A stretch of DNA of 64,000 nt from Rhodoferax sp. AJA081-3 (lineage in GTDB: Bacteria > Pseudomonadota > Gammaproteobacteria > Burkholderiales > Burkholderiaceae_C). Location: NCBI RefSeq assembly GCF_017798165.1, contig NZ_CP059068.1:1922001-1986000 (forward strand), in the 5' to 3' direction. A program made the position numbers and the translations under genes. Below the pieces are notes generated by a model. It was given only the letters and a program-made list of their open reading frames with translations. It had not been told where the DNA came from and did not search any database. Each line of letters starts with the position of its first letter. Position 1 is the first letter of the stretch. Of this stretch, positions 26,320 to 37,565 are shown piece by piece.

Positions 26320-27567
26320 ATGCACAACCACGTCACGATCCCGCTGTGTCTTGCCATGGCGCTGGGCCAGGCACCCAGTTGGGCCGCCCCCGACGAAGAC
26401 CTGCTGGGCAAGGCGGCTGGCTATCCGGTAGCCCCCAAGCTGGCGCAGGCATACCAAGAACCCTATCGCGTGGGCTCGTTCAGTGCCATGGACAGCCTGT
26501 CGCCCCATTGCACACTGGCGCCGTCCGCCCAACCCCAGGCATTGCCCAAAGCGGCGCGGGAACCCGCCTTGCGCTACCGGTTTGACGGCCAGACCCTGTC
26601 GCTGGACGATTACATGCAGCGCCAACGCGCCACTGCCGTACTGGTGCTCAAGGACGGGCAGATCGTGGCCGAGCGCAGCAACTACGACCGCAAGCCCGAG
26701 CACCGGCTACTGTCCAACTCCATGGCCAAGACCATCGTGGCGCTTGGCATCGGCAAGGCACTCGAAGAGGGCCTGATTCGATCGCTGGACGACACGGCCG
26801 CTACCTACGAGCCCAAACTGGTCGGCACCCTGTATGGCGAAACCAAACTCATCAACCTGCTGCGCATGGCCTCGGGTGCCAAATATGTAGAAGACTATTC
26901 GGGCAAGGACGACCTGGCCCGCTTCAACCAGACCACGCGCACGCAAGGCAATGCCGCTGGCGCCAAGGTGATCGCCGAGCGCCTGGCGCCCGAGGGTGTT
27001 CAGTTCAACTACGCCAGCGCCGAGACACAGATGCTGGGCCTGGCGCTGCGCGGCGCCACCGGCACCAGCCTGTGCAAATACATCGGCGAAAAAATCTGGC
27101 GACCGCTGGGTGCCGAAGCCGCCGCCACCTGGCTCACCAACCCGGTAGACCAGACCGAGCTGGCAGCGGGCAACTTCAACGCCACCGTGCACGACTTTGG
27201 CCGGCTGGGCCTGCTGCTGGCCAACGATGGCCTGCGCGATGGCAAAGCCGTGATTGCCCGTGACTACCTGTTGCAGATGACCGATGCCAACCGACAACCA
27301 CCGGCCTTCAGACCCGGCACGCTGCAGTACAAGGGCAGCACCTACACGGGATACGGCTTGCAAACCTGGCTGATGCCAGGCAACTACCGCCGCTTTGCGC
27401 TGTTGGGCATTTATGGCCAAGCGATTTTTGTGGACCCGGAACTCAAACTGGTTATGGTGCACATGGCCGTGGCAAAAGATGCCTCGGGTGACGCCAGCGG
27501 CAAGCGCTTGGGCCAAGAACGCGATGCGCTGTTCCGCGGAATAGTTGCGGCCTACGGCAACTGGTAG
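26320..27567 (+). CDS. Secreted serine hydrolase, beta-lactamase class C / AmpC-like family
   Basis: 415 residues with an N-terminal signal peptide (PLCLAMALGQAPSWAAP). The nucleophile motif SxxK is SMAK in LLSNSMAKTIVALGIGK, and FNYASAETQML supplies the Tyr of the second motif with Ser in place of Asn at its third position. This is the fold of beta-lactamase-related serine hydrolases (esterases, peptidases), substrate unknown. It starts 3 bp after ureG, so it is probably transcribed with the urease genes, though no role in urea metabolism is evident. Confidence 0.83.
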   Translation: MHNHVTIPLCLAMALGQAPSWAAPDEDLLGKAAGYPVAPKLAQAYQEPYRVGSFSAMDSLSPHCTLAPSAQPQALPKAAREPALRYRFDGQTLSLDDYMQRQRATAVLVLKDGQIVAERSNYDRKPEHRLLSNSMAKTIVALGIGKALEEGLIRSLDDTAATYEPKLVGTLYGETKLINLLRMASGAKYVEDYSGKDDLARFNQTTRTQGNAAGAKVIAERLAPEGVQFNYASAETQMLGLALRGATGTSLCKYIGEKIWRPLGAEAAATWLTNPVDQTELAAGNFNATVHDFGRLGLLLANDGLRDGKAVIARDYLLQMTDANRQPPAFRPGTLQYKGSTYTGYGLQTWLMPGNYRRFALLGIYGQAIFVDPELKLVMVHMAVAKDASGDASGKRLGQERDALFRGIVAAYGNW

Positions 27568-27574
27568 ACAAGGC

Positions 27575-29224
27575 TTAGGCAGCGCCCTCGCCAGCCAAGT
27601 GCTGGTAGGCCTGCGCCGCACTCAAGAAAACCTGCCCCGTCAAATCCTTGCCCAGCAACTTGCTGAGCTTGAGCCGGTCCATGACCGGGCCTTTGACTTC
27701 GCACAGGTGCAGCCGGCGTTTTTGCTCGCCCATGTGTTTGTTCAACTCGTTGAGGGCCAGCAGCGCAGTGGTGTCCACCATGTTGACGGCCGACAACACC
27801 AGCACCACATCGCGCACACCGGGGCGCACCTGCAGCTCGTGTTCTATGCGCTCGATCACGCCGTCCATGTTGTTGAAGATCAGGTCGGAGTCGATGCGCA
27901 GCATCAAGGTGTGCGGCAGGGTCTCCACCGAGTAGCGCTCCTGGTTGCGAAAGTGCTCGGTGCCTGGCATGCGCCCGACGATGGCAATGTGCGGCCGGCT
28001 GCTGCGCCAGATCAGCGACGCAAACGACAGCACCACACCCATCAACACACCCTCCTCCACCCCCACTAGCAGCACACCCACCAGGGTGGCCACCAGCGTG
28101 GCCGCATCGCTGCGGTCATGGCGCCAGGACTCCACCAGGGTGGACATGTCCATCATGCCCACCACCGCAATCACGATAGTGGCGGCCATGGCCGGCAAGG
28201 GAATCAGCGACAACCAGGCATTGGGCACACACAGGGCCATGGCAATCAGCCCGGCCGATACCAGTGTGGCCAACGGTGTATTGGCACCCGCCGCATAGTT
28301 GACGGCCGAGCGCGAGATGCTGCCGGTCACCGCAAAACCACCACTGACCGCGCTAGCCAGGTTGGCCGCGCCCAGGCCCAGCAGTTCGCGGTTGGTGTTG
28401 ATGCGTTCGTTGCGCTTTTGGGCCAGCGCCTGCGCGGCAGACTGCCCGGCCAAGAAAGCCATAAAACCAATCACCAACGACGGCAACAGCAGGCTGCGCC
28501 AATGTTCGTGTGACAGGGTCAGCCCCAGTGGCGGCAGGCCAGACGGAATCGCCCCAACCGTTTTCACACCCGTGTGCTCCAGCCCCAGCACCGCCACGGC
28601 AACTGTTGCACCCACAATCACAAAAATAGGAACCAGCTTGGGCAACATGTCCGCCATCCAGCCGCCCAGTGGCTTGAGCAGGGGTGGCAAGGCATAACGC
28701 CCCAACACCAAGAGCAGCAAGGCCACCAGACCCACCGCTGCGCTGGGCACATGGAGGGTGCCAAACGCCCAGTGGTGTGACAGACCCAACAAGGGCCGCA
28801 GCTGCTCCAGCGCAATTACCACGGCCGCCCCGCTGGTGAAACCACTCATGACCGGGCGGCTGAAAAAGCTGGACAAAAAGCCCAGGCGAAACACGCCGCA
28901 CAAAAACAGAATCAGCCCGACCATCAACGCCAGTTGCTGAGACAACTGCATGTACAGCGCACTGCCCGCGGGCGCCAGGGCCGCAATGGACGTGCCCAAC
29001 ATCAGGGATGTGATGGCCATGGGCCCCACAGACTGCACCATGCTGCTGCCAAACACGGCATAGGCCACTGCCGGCAACAGGCTGGCATACAAACCCGTGA
29101 CCGGTGGCAAGCCGGCCACCAGTGCATAGGCCATGCCCTGTGGCACCAGCATCAATGCAACGATGACCCCGGCACCGATGTCGCCTGCCAGTAGTTCCTT
29201 GCGGTAGTCTTTAAGCCAGTGCAT
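27575..29224 (-). CDS. SulP-family anion transporter with STAS domain
   Basis: The ATG at 29224 (MHWLKDYRKELLAGDIGAG) is the family start; 549 residues. VALMLVPQGMAYALVAGLPPVTGLYASLLP is the SulP signature, followed by about ten further hydrophobic segments, and a C-terminal STAS domain (VLVLSAVNMVDTTALLALNELN). SulP proteins carry sulfate, bicarbonate or dicarboxylates; the substrate is undetermined. It lies 14 bp behind a hybrid kinase gene in an apparent three-gene operon, which suggests that expression or activity is linked to those kinases. Confidence 0.9.
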   Translation of the reverse strand: MHWLKDYRKELLAGDIGAGVIVALMLVPQGMAYALVAGLPPVTGLYASLLPAVAYAVFGSSMVQSVGPMAITSLMLGTSIAALAPAGSALYMQLSQQLALMVGLILFLCGVFRLGFLSSFFSRPVMSGFTSGAAVVIALEQLRPLLGLSHHWAFGTLHVPSAAVGLVALLLLVLGRYALPPLLKPLGGWMADMLPKLVPIFVIVGATVAVAVLGLEHTGVKTVGAIPSGLPPLGLTLSHEHWRSLLLPSLVIGFMAFLAGQSAAQALAQKRNERINTNRELLGLGAANLASAVSGGFAVTGSISRSAVNYAAGANTPLATLVSAGLIAMALCVPNAWLSLIPLPAMAATIVIAVVGMMDMSTLVESWRHDRSDAATLVATLVGVLLVGVEEGVLMGVVLSFASLIWRSSRPHIAIVGRMPGTEHFRNQERYSVETLPHTLMLRIDSDLIFNNMDGVIERIEHELQVRPGVRDVVLVLSAVNMVDTTALLALNELNKHMGEQKRRLHLCEVKGPVMDRLKLSKLLGKDLTGQVFLSAAQAYQHLAGEGAA

Positions 29225-29238
29225 GGGTGCCTGCAACC

Positions 29239-31008
29239 CTAGGCCTGTGCAGCCGCAGCGGCCAGCCATTTGGCCAGCGCTGTTTTCAGAATCTCCAAGG
29301 CCAGGGGTTTGGTCAAGAAGTCATCCATACCCGCGGCGAAACAGCGCTGGCGGTCTTCTTCAAAGGCGTCGGCCGTCAGCGCAATGATGGGGATGCGGCA
29401 GCGCCCCTGTGGAGCCTGTAATGCCTCCCATTGGCGTATGCGCTCGGTGGCGGTGTAGCCATCCATCACCGGCATGTGCACATCCATCAACACCAGGTCG
29501 GGCTGCGGCATACCCGCTGCGCGCTGGGTGATGGTATCCACCGCCCTTTGCCCATCTCCCACCAGGGTCATCGTCAAACCCAGGCGTGCTGCAAATGTCT
29601 GCATCACCATCGCGTTGATGGGGTTGTCTTCGGCCACCAGCAAGTGACCCTGCAGGCTGCCGCCTGTGGTAGGGCCGGCTGCCTTGGGTGGCACAGATTC
29701 GCGCGCAGGGCTTGCTGCCATCTGCTGCACCGCCAGCACCTCCATCGGCACACTGAACCAGAAACGTGTGCCCCGACCGGGCTCGCTGGCCACCCCCACC
29801 TCGCCACCCATGGCCTGTGCCAAAGTGCGCACCAGCGACAGCCCCAAACCCGTGCCACCAAACTCCCGCGTGACCGAGCTATCGGTCTGTGAAAACGGTT
29901 TGAACAACAAGGCCATGTCTTCCTGCGCAATACCAATACCGGTGTCGGTGACCGAAAACTCCAGCCGCGCGCGGCCGTCCACACGGCTGTGCTCTGCACA
30001 GGCCATGCGCACACTGCCGCTGGCGGTGAACTTGATGGCATTGCCCACCAGGTTGGACAACATCTGTGCCAGGCGGTGGGCGTCGCCCCGGTAGTGCTGG
30101 CCTGCAGGGCCCTGCCAATCACAGTCCAGTTGCAGCCCTTTGGCCTGTGCCGCACCGGAAAACAGATTGCGGGTGTTGCCCAGCAGGGCCGCCACATCAA
30201 AGGCCTTGGCCTCCAGCTGCAGCTTGCCAGCCTCTATCTTGGAGAGATCGAGTATGTCGTTCAGCAACTCCAACAGCGTGTGCCCACTCGTCAATATGGT
30301 TTGCGCATACTGTATGCGTGCACTCTGCGCCAGGTCTGGCGCCAGCAGCATCTGCGCCATGCCCAGCACCCCATTCATGGGGGTGCGGATCTCATGGCTC
30401 ATCGTGGCCAGGAAACGGCTTTTGGCGATGTTGGCGGCCTGTGCACTGTCGCGTGCTTCTTTCAGGCTGCGTTCACCGGCGGCCAACTCGGCGGCATGTT
30501 TTTGCATGGCCCGAATGGCGCGCCGGCCCTCCAACGCGTGGGCGGCTGCCATGGCCAGGTTGCGGACGATCTCGCGTTGTGTGGCGTTGAGCTGGTGCGG
30601 CTGGCGGTCTATCACACACAGGGTGCCCACCCGGCTGCCATCCCCCATCACGATAGGCGCACCGGCGTAGAAGCGGATGTCTGGCACATCCTTCACCAGC
30701 GGGTTGTCTGCAAAACGTGCGTCCAGCGTGGCGTCGGGCACCTCAAACAGCTGGTCGTCCAGAATGGCGTGGGAACAAAAGGCGATATCACGCGGTGTTT
30801 CAGACACACCGGGCAGGCCCAGGTTGGCCTTGAACCACTGGCGTTCGCTGTCTACCAGGCTGATCAGCGAGATGGGTACTCCGCACACCAGCGATGCCAC
30901 CTTGATCAGGGCATCGAACTCTTCCTCAGGCCCGGTGTCCAGCACGTCCAAGGCGTGCAGGGTGGCCAGGCGTTCGTGTTCTGTCGCCGGCAGTGCTGCA
31001 GATTGCAT
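29239..31008 (-). CDS. GAF-domain hybrid histidine kinase with receiver
   Basis: The ATG at 31008 (MQSAALPATEHERLATLHALDVLDTGPEEEFD) begins directly before a GAF domain (about 20-165); 589 residues. A coiled coil, HisKA with [14 protein letters not shown], HATPase ([26 protein letters not shown]) and a C-terminal receiver (LLVAEDNPIN, Asp in LVLMDVHMPVMDG, Lys in FLTKPLA) follow. No membrane segments, so it is a cytoplasmic sensor. It lies between a membrane hybrid kinase (46 bp upstream) and a SulP transporter (14 bp downstream). Confidence 0.9.
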   Translation of the reverse strand: MQSAALPATEHERLATLHALDVLDTGPEEEFDALIKVASLVCGVPISLISLVDSERQWFKANLGLPGVSETPRDIAFCSHAILDDQLFEVPDATLDARFADNPLVKDVPDIRFYAGAPIVMGDGSRVGTLCVIDRQPHQLNATQREIVRNLAMAAAHALEGRRAIRAMQKHAAELAAGERSLKEARDSAQAANIAKSRFLATMSHEIRTPMNGVLGMAQMLLAPDLAQSARIQYAQTILTSGHTLLELLNDILDLSKIEAGKLQLEAKAFDVAALLGNTRNLFSGAAQAKGLQLDCDWQGPAGQHYRGDAHRLAQMLSNLVGNAIKFTASGSVRMACAEHSRVDGRARLEFSVTDTGIGIAQEDMALLFKPFSQTDSSVTREFGGTGLGLSLVRTLAQAMGGEVGVASEPGRGTRFWFSVPMEVLAVQQMAASPARESVPPKAAGPTTGGSLQGHLLVAEDNPINAMVMQTFAARLGLTMTLVGDGQRAVDTITQRAAGMPQPDLVLMDVHMPVMDGYTATERIRQWEALQAPQGRCRIPIIALTADAFEEDRQRCFAAGMDDFLTKPLALEILKTALAKWLAAAAAQA

Positions 31009-31054
31009 GGCATAACCATTTCTTATCGGTATACGGAGGCGCGGACAATGTTTG

Positions 31055-33988
<2,934 letters not shown>

Positions 33989-34168
33989 GCAGGTGAACTC
34001 CCTTGTGAATTCGCGTTCTTCTTTTATCTGTGTTTTTATCTGTCGCGTGCTGCCGCCTCCCTAGCCTGCAGCACAGGGCGCCATCATCGCCAAATTTGGG
34101 GGATTGGGCAATGCGTTTTGCGGGGCCCACCGATGCGGGAATTCGGGCAGGTTAGAATACGCGCCTCT

Positions 34169-34238
34169 GGAAGCTTGGCCGAGCGGTTTAAGGCACCGGT
34201 CTTGAAAACCGGCGAGGATGTGAGTCCTCCGTGAGTTC
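34169..34238 (+). pseudogene. 5' part of an interrupted tRNA-Ser(UGA) gene
   Basis: The 70 bases from GGAAGCTTGG to GTGAGTTC are identical to the first 70 bases of the intact tRNA-Ser at 37358-37444, then the sequence departs inside the T loop and runs into the left inverted repeat. An upstream TAGAAT suggests its own promoter. Joined to the 3' piece at 37542-37565 it would restore a full gene with encoded CCA. Confidence 0.88.
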
Positions 34239-34255
34239 TTATCTGAACCGAGAAT
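34238..34255 (+). repeat. Left imperfect terminal inverted repeat of the tRNA-Ser insertion
   Basis: CTTATCTGAACCGAGAAT pairs with the reverse complement of 37523-37540 (CTTATCTAAACCGAAATC): 14 of the first 16 positions match. It begins exactly where the tRNA-Ser sequence is broken. Confidence 0.65.
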
Positions 34256-34640
34256 TTGTGCAACTAGTCGGCGAGTCTGAAGCCGCGCGCACATTGGGCC
34301 GAGCGCCCTGCATTCCAGTTGCATCTAATGCATTGCCTTTTGGGCGAGTAGCCTGTACCAAGTTGCCGCGGTACAACACATTCAAACTTTTCCGAGACCC
34401 AGTTTTTGCTGAGTGTGCCTTTAGCCTTATGCAATATTCGCGCTCAAAAAATCCAAACGGACAGCTCTAAAGTATTTTAGGGTGACCTCGATAAATCAAC
34501 CGCAGCCATCGCGGTTGTACTGCACCGCTTTTGCGAATCGATGTTCCTGTCACTCTTGAACGCGAAGGCGGGCTTCGCCATCCTTCACGTTTGAAAAGCG
34601 TCGCTCCTTGCATCATCTAAATACGCAGGATTTGGCGACA
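34239..34640. other. Gene-free left part of the insertion
   Basis: About 400 bp with no convincing gene. A 79-codon frame opening with the GTG inside the broken tRNA lacks any family look and is probably chance. A short hairpin-like GCGAAGGCGGGCTTCGC occurs near 34562-34578. Confidence 0.45.
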
Positions 34641-34853
34641 TTACTGAGTGACTCTTTGAACGAAACAACCAGTGTTGCCATCCGGAAAGATGTAGAGCTC
34701 GGCGACGGTAAAGTCGAATGCCGCGAGGATGAAGTCGGCGCCAAGGCGGTTCTTGATTAGGTTGCGCTTTCCCAGAAATTTGGAGAATGAGGACGCGGCC
34801 GTTTTGCCGACGCTCGATGTGGCAAGCTGCTCAACAAGGATTCGGCCGTAAGT
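34641..34853 (-). pseudogene. C-terminal fragment of an unrecognised protein
   Basis: The minus-strand frame is open for 70 codons between two stops and has coding character: VGKTAASSFSKFLGKRNLIK, RLGADFILAAFDFTVAELYI, FPDGNTGCFVQRVTQ. There is no start codon in the frame, so only the 3' end of a former gene is left. I do not recognise the family. It lies downstream of the primase-like fragment on the same strand and could belong to the same lost mobilisation or replication module. Confidence 0.5.
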
Positions 34854-34916
34854 TCAGGCTCCTTCGCCCATGGAGACGCAACTACAGTTGGGCGGTTTGG
34901 GTTTTGCGCATTCATT

Positions 34917-35225
34917 TCAGAGCCCGCTTGACGCCAGGAATTGCACTGCAGTTTTGAAGTCGAGGTTCTTCAGATGCATCACCATGTCAATGGCTCCTCC
35001 TCCTCCCTTCAGTGCTCTTGTGTCCCAGAACTTGCACCTGTCCGTCAATAGTTCATAGTCAATGCCATCCACAGACGCATGCCATCGAACCGTTTTGTAA
35101 CTGTCTCTTGGGTGAAATGACAGGTCCACCTTTGCATGTTGTGCGACCACCTGAAGCACTTCACTTGCTTCAAGCCTCCGCCAGTGTCTCAGTTCATCTT
35201 CAGCAATAGACCTTGCGCTTTGCAT
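34917..35225 (-). pseudogene. N-terminal fragment of a plasmid/ICE-type primase-like (toprim-associated) protein
   Basis: From the ATG at 35225 the product is 102 residues and stops shortly after KGGGGAIDMVMHLKNLDFKTAVQFLASSGL. The KGGGGAIDLVMH...FKxAVxWL pattern is the one I know from the N-terminal region of toprim/DUF3991-type primase proteins of plasmids and integrative elements, which run to several hundred residues. The rest, including the toprim catalytic part, is missing, so it is called a remnant. It indicates that the insertion was built from mobile-element DNA. Confidence 0.55.
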
Positions 35226-35332
35226 GCCAAACTCCTTTCCTTCGACCAACTATTCAACCTTCATCTCATCGCCTACCCGTGATAGTTTGCCTAGCTATTT
35301 TTGGTTTGTGCAAAGCTTCTGCAGAAAGAGAT

Positions 35333-36214
35333 ATGAGGGCATTCAGTGCTTGGGAGGACTCCCGCGGGAGCAACGGGGTAGACGGACTACTGCCATTTAT
35401 AAATGCCAGAACTGTTGATGCAACCGGACTCAAGATTCTGACCCGTGGAATCAAACTGATGCTAGTTGAGCTCTGGCACAAAAAGGCTGTCCTGTTGCCG
35501 ACCATTTTTCTTCCTCGGTCCAATTTTCAGTATCAACATTTTGAACATGAGATTCTCGATTGGTTGATATCTTTCGACCCTAAGGAACAGGGTGTTGGGA
35601 GGCACAGAATGGACACAAAAAGATTGCACTCCCACGGGCCAAGACTACTCTTAACAACTGATTGGACACGCGTTGAGGATGTATCACTCACCGAACTCGC
35701 GCAGCTGCACCGCGCCAGCCTTCTTTCCAACAGAGGAGACTATCCCCACGCAATTGCGTGCGCCCAGTTCCCCTGGTCTCTGCTTGCCACTAGCCTTGTA
35801 AATTCCTTTCCGGACAGGGTTTCATTTAACCAACGCGACGTTTTGAACTACACCAACTGGATTGCGGTGGCACTGTCACGAAAAAGGGATATCGAAGGAA
35901 TAGTGTTTTCAGATACGCCACCAAAGCGAATTCAGATTCGTAAGAAAAATCCTAAAGCAGTCGCAAAGGAGAACACGTTTTCGACTGCGGGGCAGAGGCG
36001 AAGCCAAGAGCTCAACGACCTGGCCGCTGCTGCCAAGACCCACGCGGCGATGGTACGGTTCCAGCAGCTTTGCGAGCAAATCGGCATGCTGGAAAAGCCG
36101 ATAGCGCTCGGGCGCCTGCAGGAACGGTCCCTCTTTGTTGGAGACCCTAACGTTTTCATGGTGGAGCACGCCGTCGTAGTCGAGGTACAGAACCAGGCCG
36201 CCACGCCCGCGTGA
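35333..36214 (+). CDS. Unrecognised ORF of the insertion, chimeric at its 3' end
   Basis: The ATG at 35333 follows a good GAAAGAGAT ribosome site and gives 293 residues (MRAFSAWEDSRGSNG...); a longer frame from TTG at 35213 is less likely. Segments such as WTRVEDVSLTELAQLHRASL and ALLSNRGDYPHAI-like text look like real, foreign-style coding sequence, but I cannot place the family; a large recombinase-type N-terminus is only a guess. From about codon 241 (position 36053) on, the frame reads antisense through a HAD-family gene fragment, so the original C-terminus is lost. Confidence 0.5.
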   Translation: MRAFSAWEDSRGSNGVDGLLPFINARTVDATGLKILTRGIKLMLVELWHKKAVLLPTIFLPRSNFQYQHFEHEILDWLISFDPKEQGVGRHRMDTKRLHSHGPRLLLTTDWTRVEDVSLTELAQLHRASLLSNRGDYPHAIACAQFPWSLLATSLVNSFPDRVSFNQRDVLNYTNWIAVALSRKRDIEGIVFSDTPPKRIQIRKKNPKAVAKENTFSTAGQRRSQELNDLAAAAKTHAAMVRFQQLCEQIGMLEKPIALGRLQERSLFVGDPNVFMVEHAVVVEVQNQAATPA

Positions 36215-36244
36215 AGTCGCTCTTGCTATGGTGGTGTTGTACAT
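36053..36244 (-). pseudogene. N-terminal fragment of a HAD-domain protein
   Basis: From the ATG at 36244 the first 64 residues contain LVLYLDYDGVLHHENV (the HAD motif I DxDG) and FLQAPERYRLFQHADLLAKLLEPY, which matches the N-terminus of a HAD-domain family common in Burkholderiales. After LLEPY the frame continues to 35909 with unrelated sequence that is antisense to the ORF on the plus strand. Motifs II and III are missing. A clean junction at about 36053 marks where two unrelated pieces were joined. Confidence 0.6.
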
Positions 36245-36255
36245 TCAATGTGTCT

Positions 36256-36519
36256 CTAGCGTGCTTCCATCATCAACAGCAGTTCCCATGTGCGGTCGAA
36301 AAAGTCCTGGCAATACACGTTCTCAGGCGGAATCTGCCAAACAACCCCGGCATCGCATACACCACGGTGAGTATTGCTGTCAAAGTACTCAATCCGACCG
36401 GACCAAATGCGCTCTAGGCTGTCCAGGCAGCCTTCAAAAAATACAGCGTTTCCAATCCCAATTGCCCGCCATCCGCGGAGCACATGGACAGGGAGAGCGG
36501 TTACTGGGGCTTCTTTCAC
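36256..36519 (-). CDS. Hypothetical protein or fragment
   Basis: An 87-codon frame from GTG to the stop at 36256, with coding-like composition (AIGIGNAVFFEGCLDSLERIW, VWQIPPENVYCQDFFDRTWE). I do not recognise a family. It lies 12 bp upstream of the HAD fragment on the same strand, so the two may come from one former operon. It could itself be truncated. Confidence 0.4.
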   Translation of the reverse strand: MKEAPVTALPVHVLRGWRAIGIGNAVFFEGCLDSLERIWSGRIEYFDSNTHRGVCDAGVVWQIPPENVYCQDFFDRTWELLLMMEAR

Positions 36520-36661
36520 TGCCTGTATTCCATTGAGAGTTTTTTGAGTTCAACTTAGTCGACTGATGGCATCGCGTAATTCCCAAGAACTGAGTGACGT
36601 GCATGGCAATCGACGCCCATGGACACGGAACTTACCGGTAAATATGCGTAATGATAGTGTT

Positions 36662-36690
36662 ACTGGAATTACTAGTACTATAGTACCAGT
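36662..36690. promoter_or_regulatory. Candidate operator of the double helix-turn-helix regulator
   Basis: ACTGG and CCAGT face each other across 29 bp, with the self-complementary TACTAGTA and TACTATAGTA between them. It lies 49 bp upstream of the regulator start, where an autoregulatory operator would be expected. Confidence 0.5.
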
Positions 36691-36738
36691 TTAGCAGACG
36701 CACAAGCTAAAGAATGGGGGCCAACCAAAACCCCATTT

Positions 36739-37236
36739 ATGACGATAGAAAGCGCATTCGCAAAGCTCTTAGTTGAGCAACGAGCAGTAAGTCAATTTAC
36801 GCAAGGCGACCTCGCTTTACGGGCTGGGATTGCAGCCAGTTACGTAAGTTTGATGGAGCGCGGAAAACGAAGTCCGACTATTGAGACCATCTTTAAAATC
36901 GCGCTCGCCTTTGAATTACAACCAGAAGATTTGGTCAAACGCCTTCGGCTTTATACGAACGAGCAGCCCGCGACCTTAGTCGTAGGCGAGCGGGAACCTT
37001 GCGAGCCGGAACGGGTGCCAAATGCACGGACTTTGTTGGCAATTAATGTCCTTCAAAGAAGAAAGAAAATGGGCCTAACTCAGAAGGAATTGGCCGAACT
37101 TGCGGGAGTTCAGAGAGCCACGGTGGGCCAGGTTGAACATTCGGTGTACAACGCACCCACTGACCTCATCCAGAAGCTTGCTGAGGCTCTCTCGGTACCA
37201 GTTGCACGTCTGTTTGAACCTGCCTGCAAAGGATAG
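36739..37236 (+). CDS. Transcriptional regulator with two XRE/Cro-type helix-turn-helix domains
   Basis: 165 residues. Domain 1 (about 8-70): TQGDLALRAGIAASYVSLMERGKRSPTIETIFKIA. Domain 2 (about 100-160): LTQKELAELAGVQRATVGQVEHSVYNAPTDLIQKLAEAL. The two are joined by a short linker. Such proteins act as repressors in phages, integrative elements and toxin-antitoxin or restriction systems. It is the only clearly intact protein gene of the insertion, and a palindrome lies just upstream, so self-repression and control of the element is a reasonable inference. Confidence 0.82.
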   Translation: MTIESAFAKLLVEQRAVSQFTQGDLALRAGIAASYVSLMERGKRSPTIETIFKIALAFELQPEDLVKRLRLYTNEQPATLVVGEREPCEPERVPNARTLLAINVLQRRKKMGLTQKELAELAGVQRATVGQVEHSVYNAPTDLIQKLAEALSVPVARLFEPACKG

Positions 37237-37357
37237 AGCGGAACTCCGACGCGACAGACTGACTTAGTCAGATTCGTCCAACATTAACAATGCCACAGAG
37301 TCGCTATGGCGCTTTGTGATGGGGAAAGTGCCCTCGGCGTGGGCTAAAATATAGGTT

Positions 37358-37444
37358 GGAAGCTTGGCCGAGCGGTTTAAGGCACCGGTCTTGAAAACCG
37401 GCGAGGATGTGAGTCCTCCGTGAGTTCGAATCTCACAGCTTCCG
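37358..37444 (+). tRNA. tRNA-Ser (anticodon UGA), intact copy inside the insertion
   Basis: An 87-base class II tRNA: acceptor GGAAGCT pairs with AGCTTCC, anticodon loop CTTGAAA with TGA at 37392-37394, long variable arm CGAGGATGTGAGTCCTCCG, T loop GTTCGAATC. CCA is not encoded. A TAAAAT box upstream (37345-37350) fits a promoter. The first 70 bases equal the broken copy at 34169, so this copy probably supplies the function. Confidence 0.95.
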
Positions 37445-37446
37445 AA

Positions 37447-37470
37447 TTAGATGCACAAATGAGCATCTAA
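37447..37470 (+). terminator. Hairpin behind tRNA-Ser
   Basis: TTAGATGC and GCATCTAA pair around an 8-base loop, 2 bp behind the tRNA. The T run after it is short, so termination activity is uncertain. Confidence 0.5.
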
Positions 37471-37522
37471 TATTCCCGTTGGTTTTGCCTGGTAGACACT
37501 CAGTCACATCGAACTTGAACTG

Positions 37523-37540
37523 GATTTCGGTTTAGATAAG
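37523..37540 (-). repeat. Right imperfect terminal inverted repeat of the tRNA-Ser insertion
   Basis: GATTTCGGTTTAGATAAG, the inverted partner of 34238-34255, immediately before the 3' tRNA-Ser remnant. Confidence 0.65.
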
Positions 37541-37541
37541 G

Positions 37542-37565
37542 GTTCGAATCTCACAGCTTCCGCCA
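37542..37565 (+). pseudogene. 3' part of the interrupted tRNA-Ser gene
   Basis: GTTCGAATCTCACAGCTTCC followed by GCCA restores the T arm, acceptor and encoded CCA of the tRNA broken at 34238. It also repeats the 3' end of the intact copy 98 bp upstream, so it could alternatively be read as an attachment-site repeat. Confidence 0.85.

Larger units (their letters stand above)
34239..37541. mobile_element. About 3.3-kb insertion splitting tRNA-Ser and carrying a replacement tRNA-Ser
   Basis: Both host halves of a tRNA-Ser gene flank the segment: 5' part ending GAGTTC at 34238, 3' part starting GTTCGAATC at 37542, with a shared 2-4 bp (GTT or GTTC) as a possible target duplication. Imperfect inverted repeats lie at both ends. 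Inside are gene fragments (unknown C-terminus, primase-like N-terminus, HAD N-terminus), an unrecognised ORF, a double helix-turn-helix regulator and a complete tRNA-Ser(UGA) with its own promoter-like box. No intact transposase or integrase is recognisable, so it is either non-autonomous or decayed. Base composition is visibly lower in GC than the flanks. Confidence 0.72.

Noticed and set aside
34231..34470. 79-codon plus-strand frame starting in the broken tRNA-Ser
   Set aside because: It begins inside tRNA sequence and crosses the inverted repeat, with no recognisable protein character.
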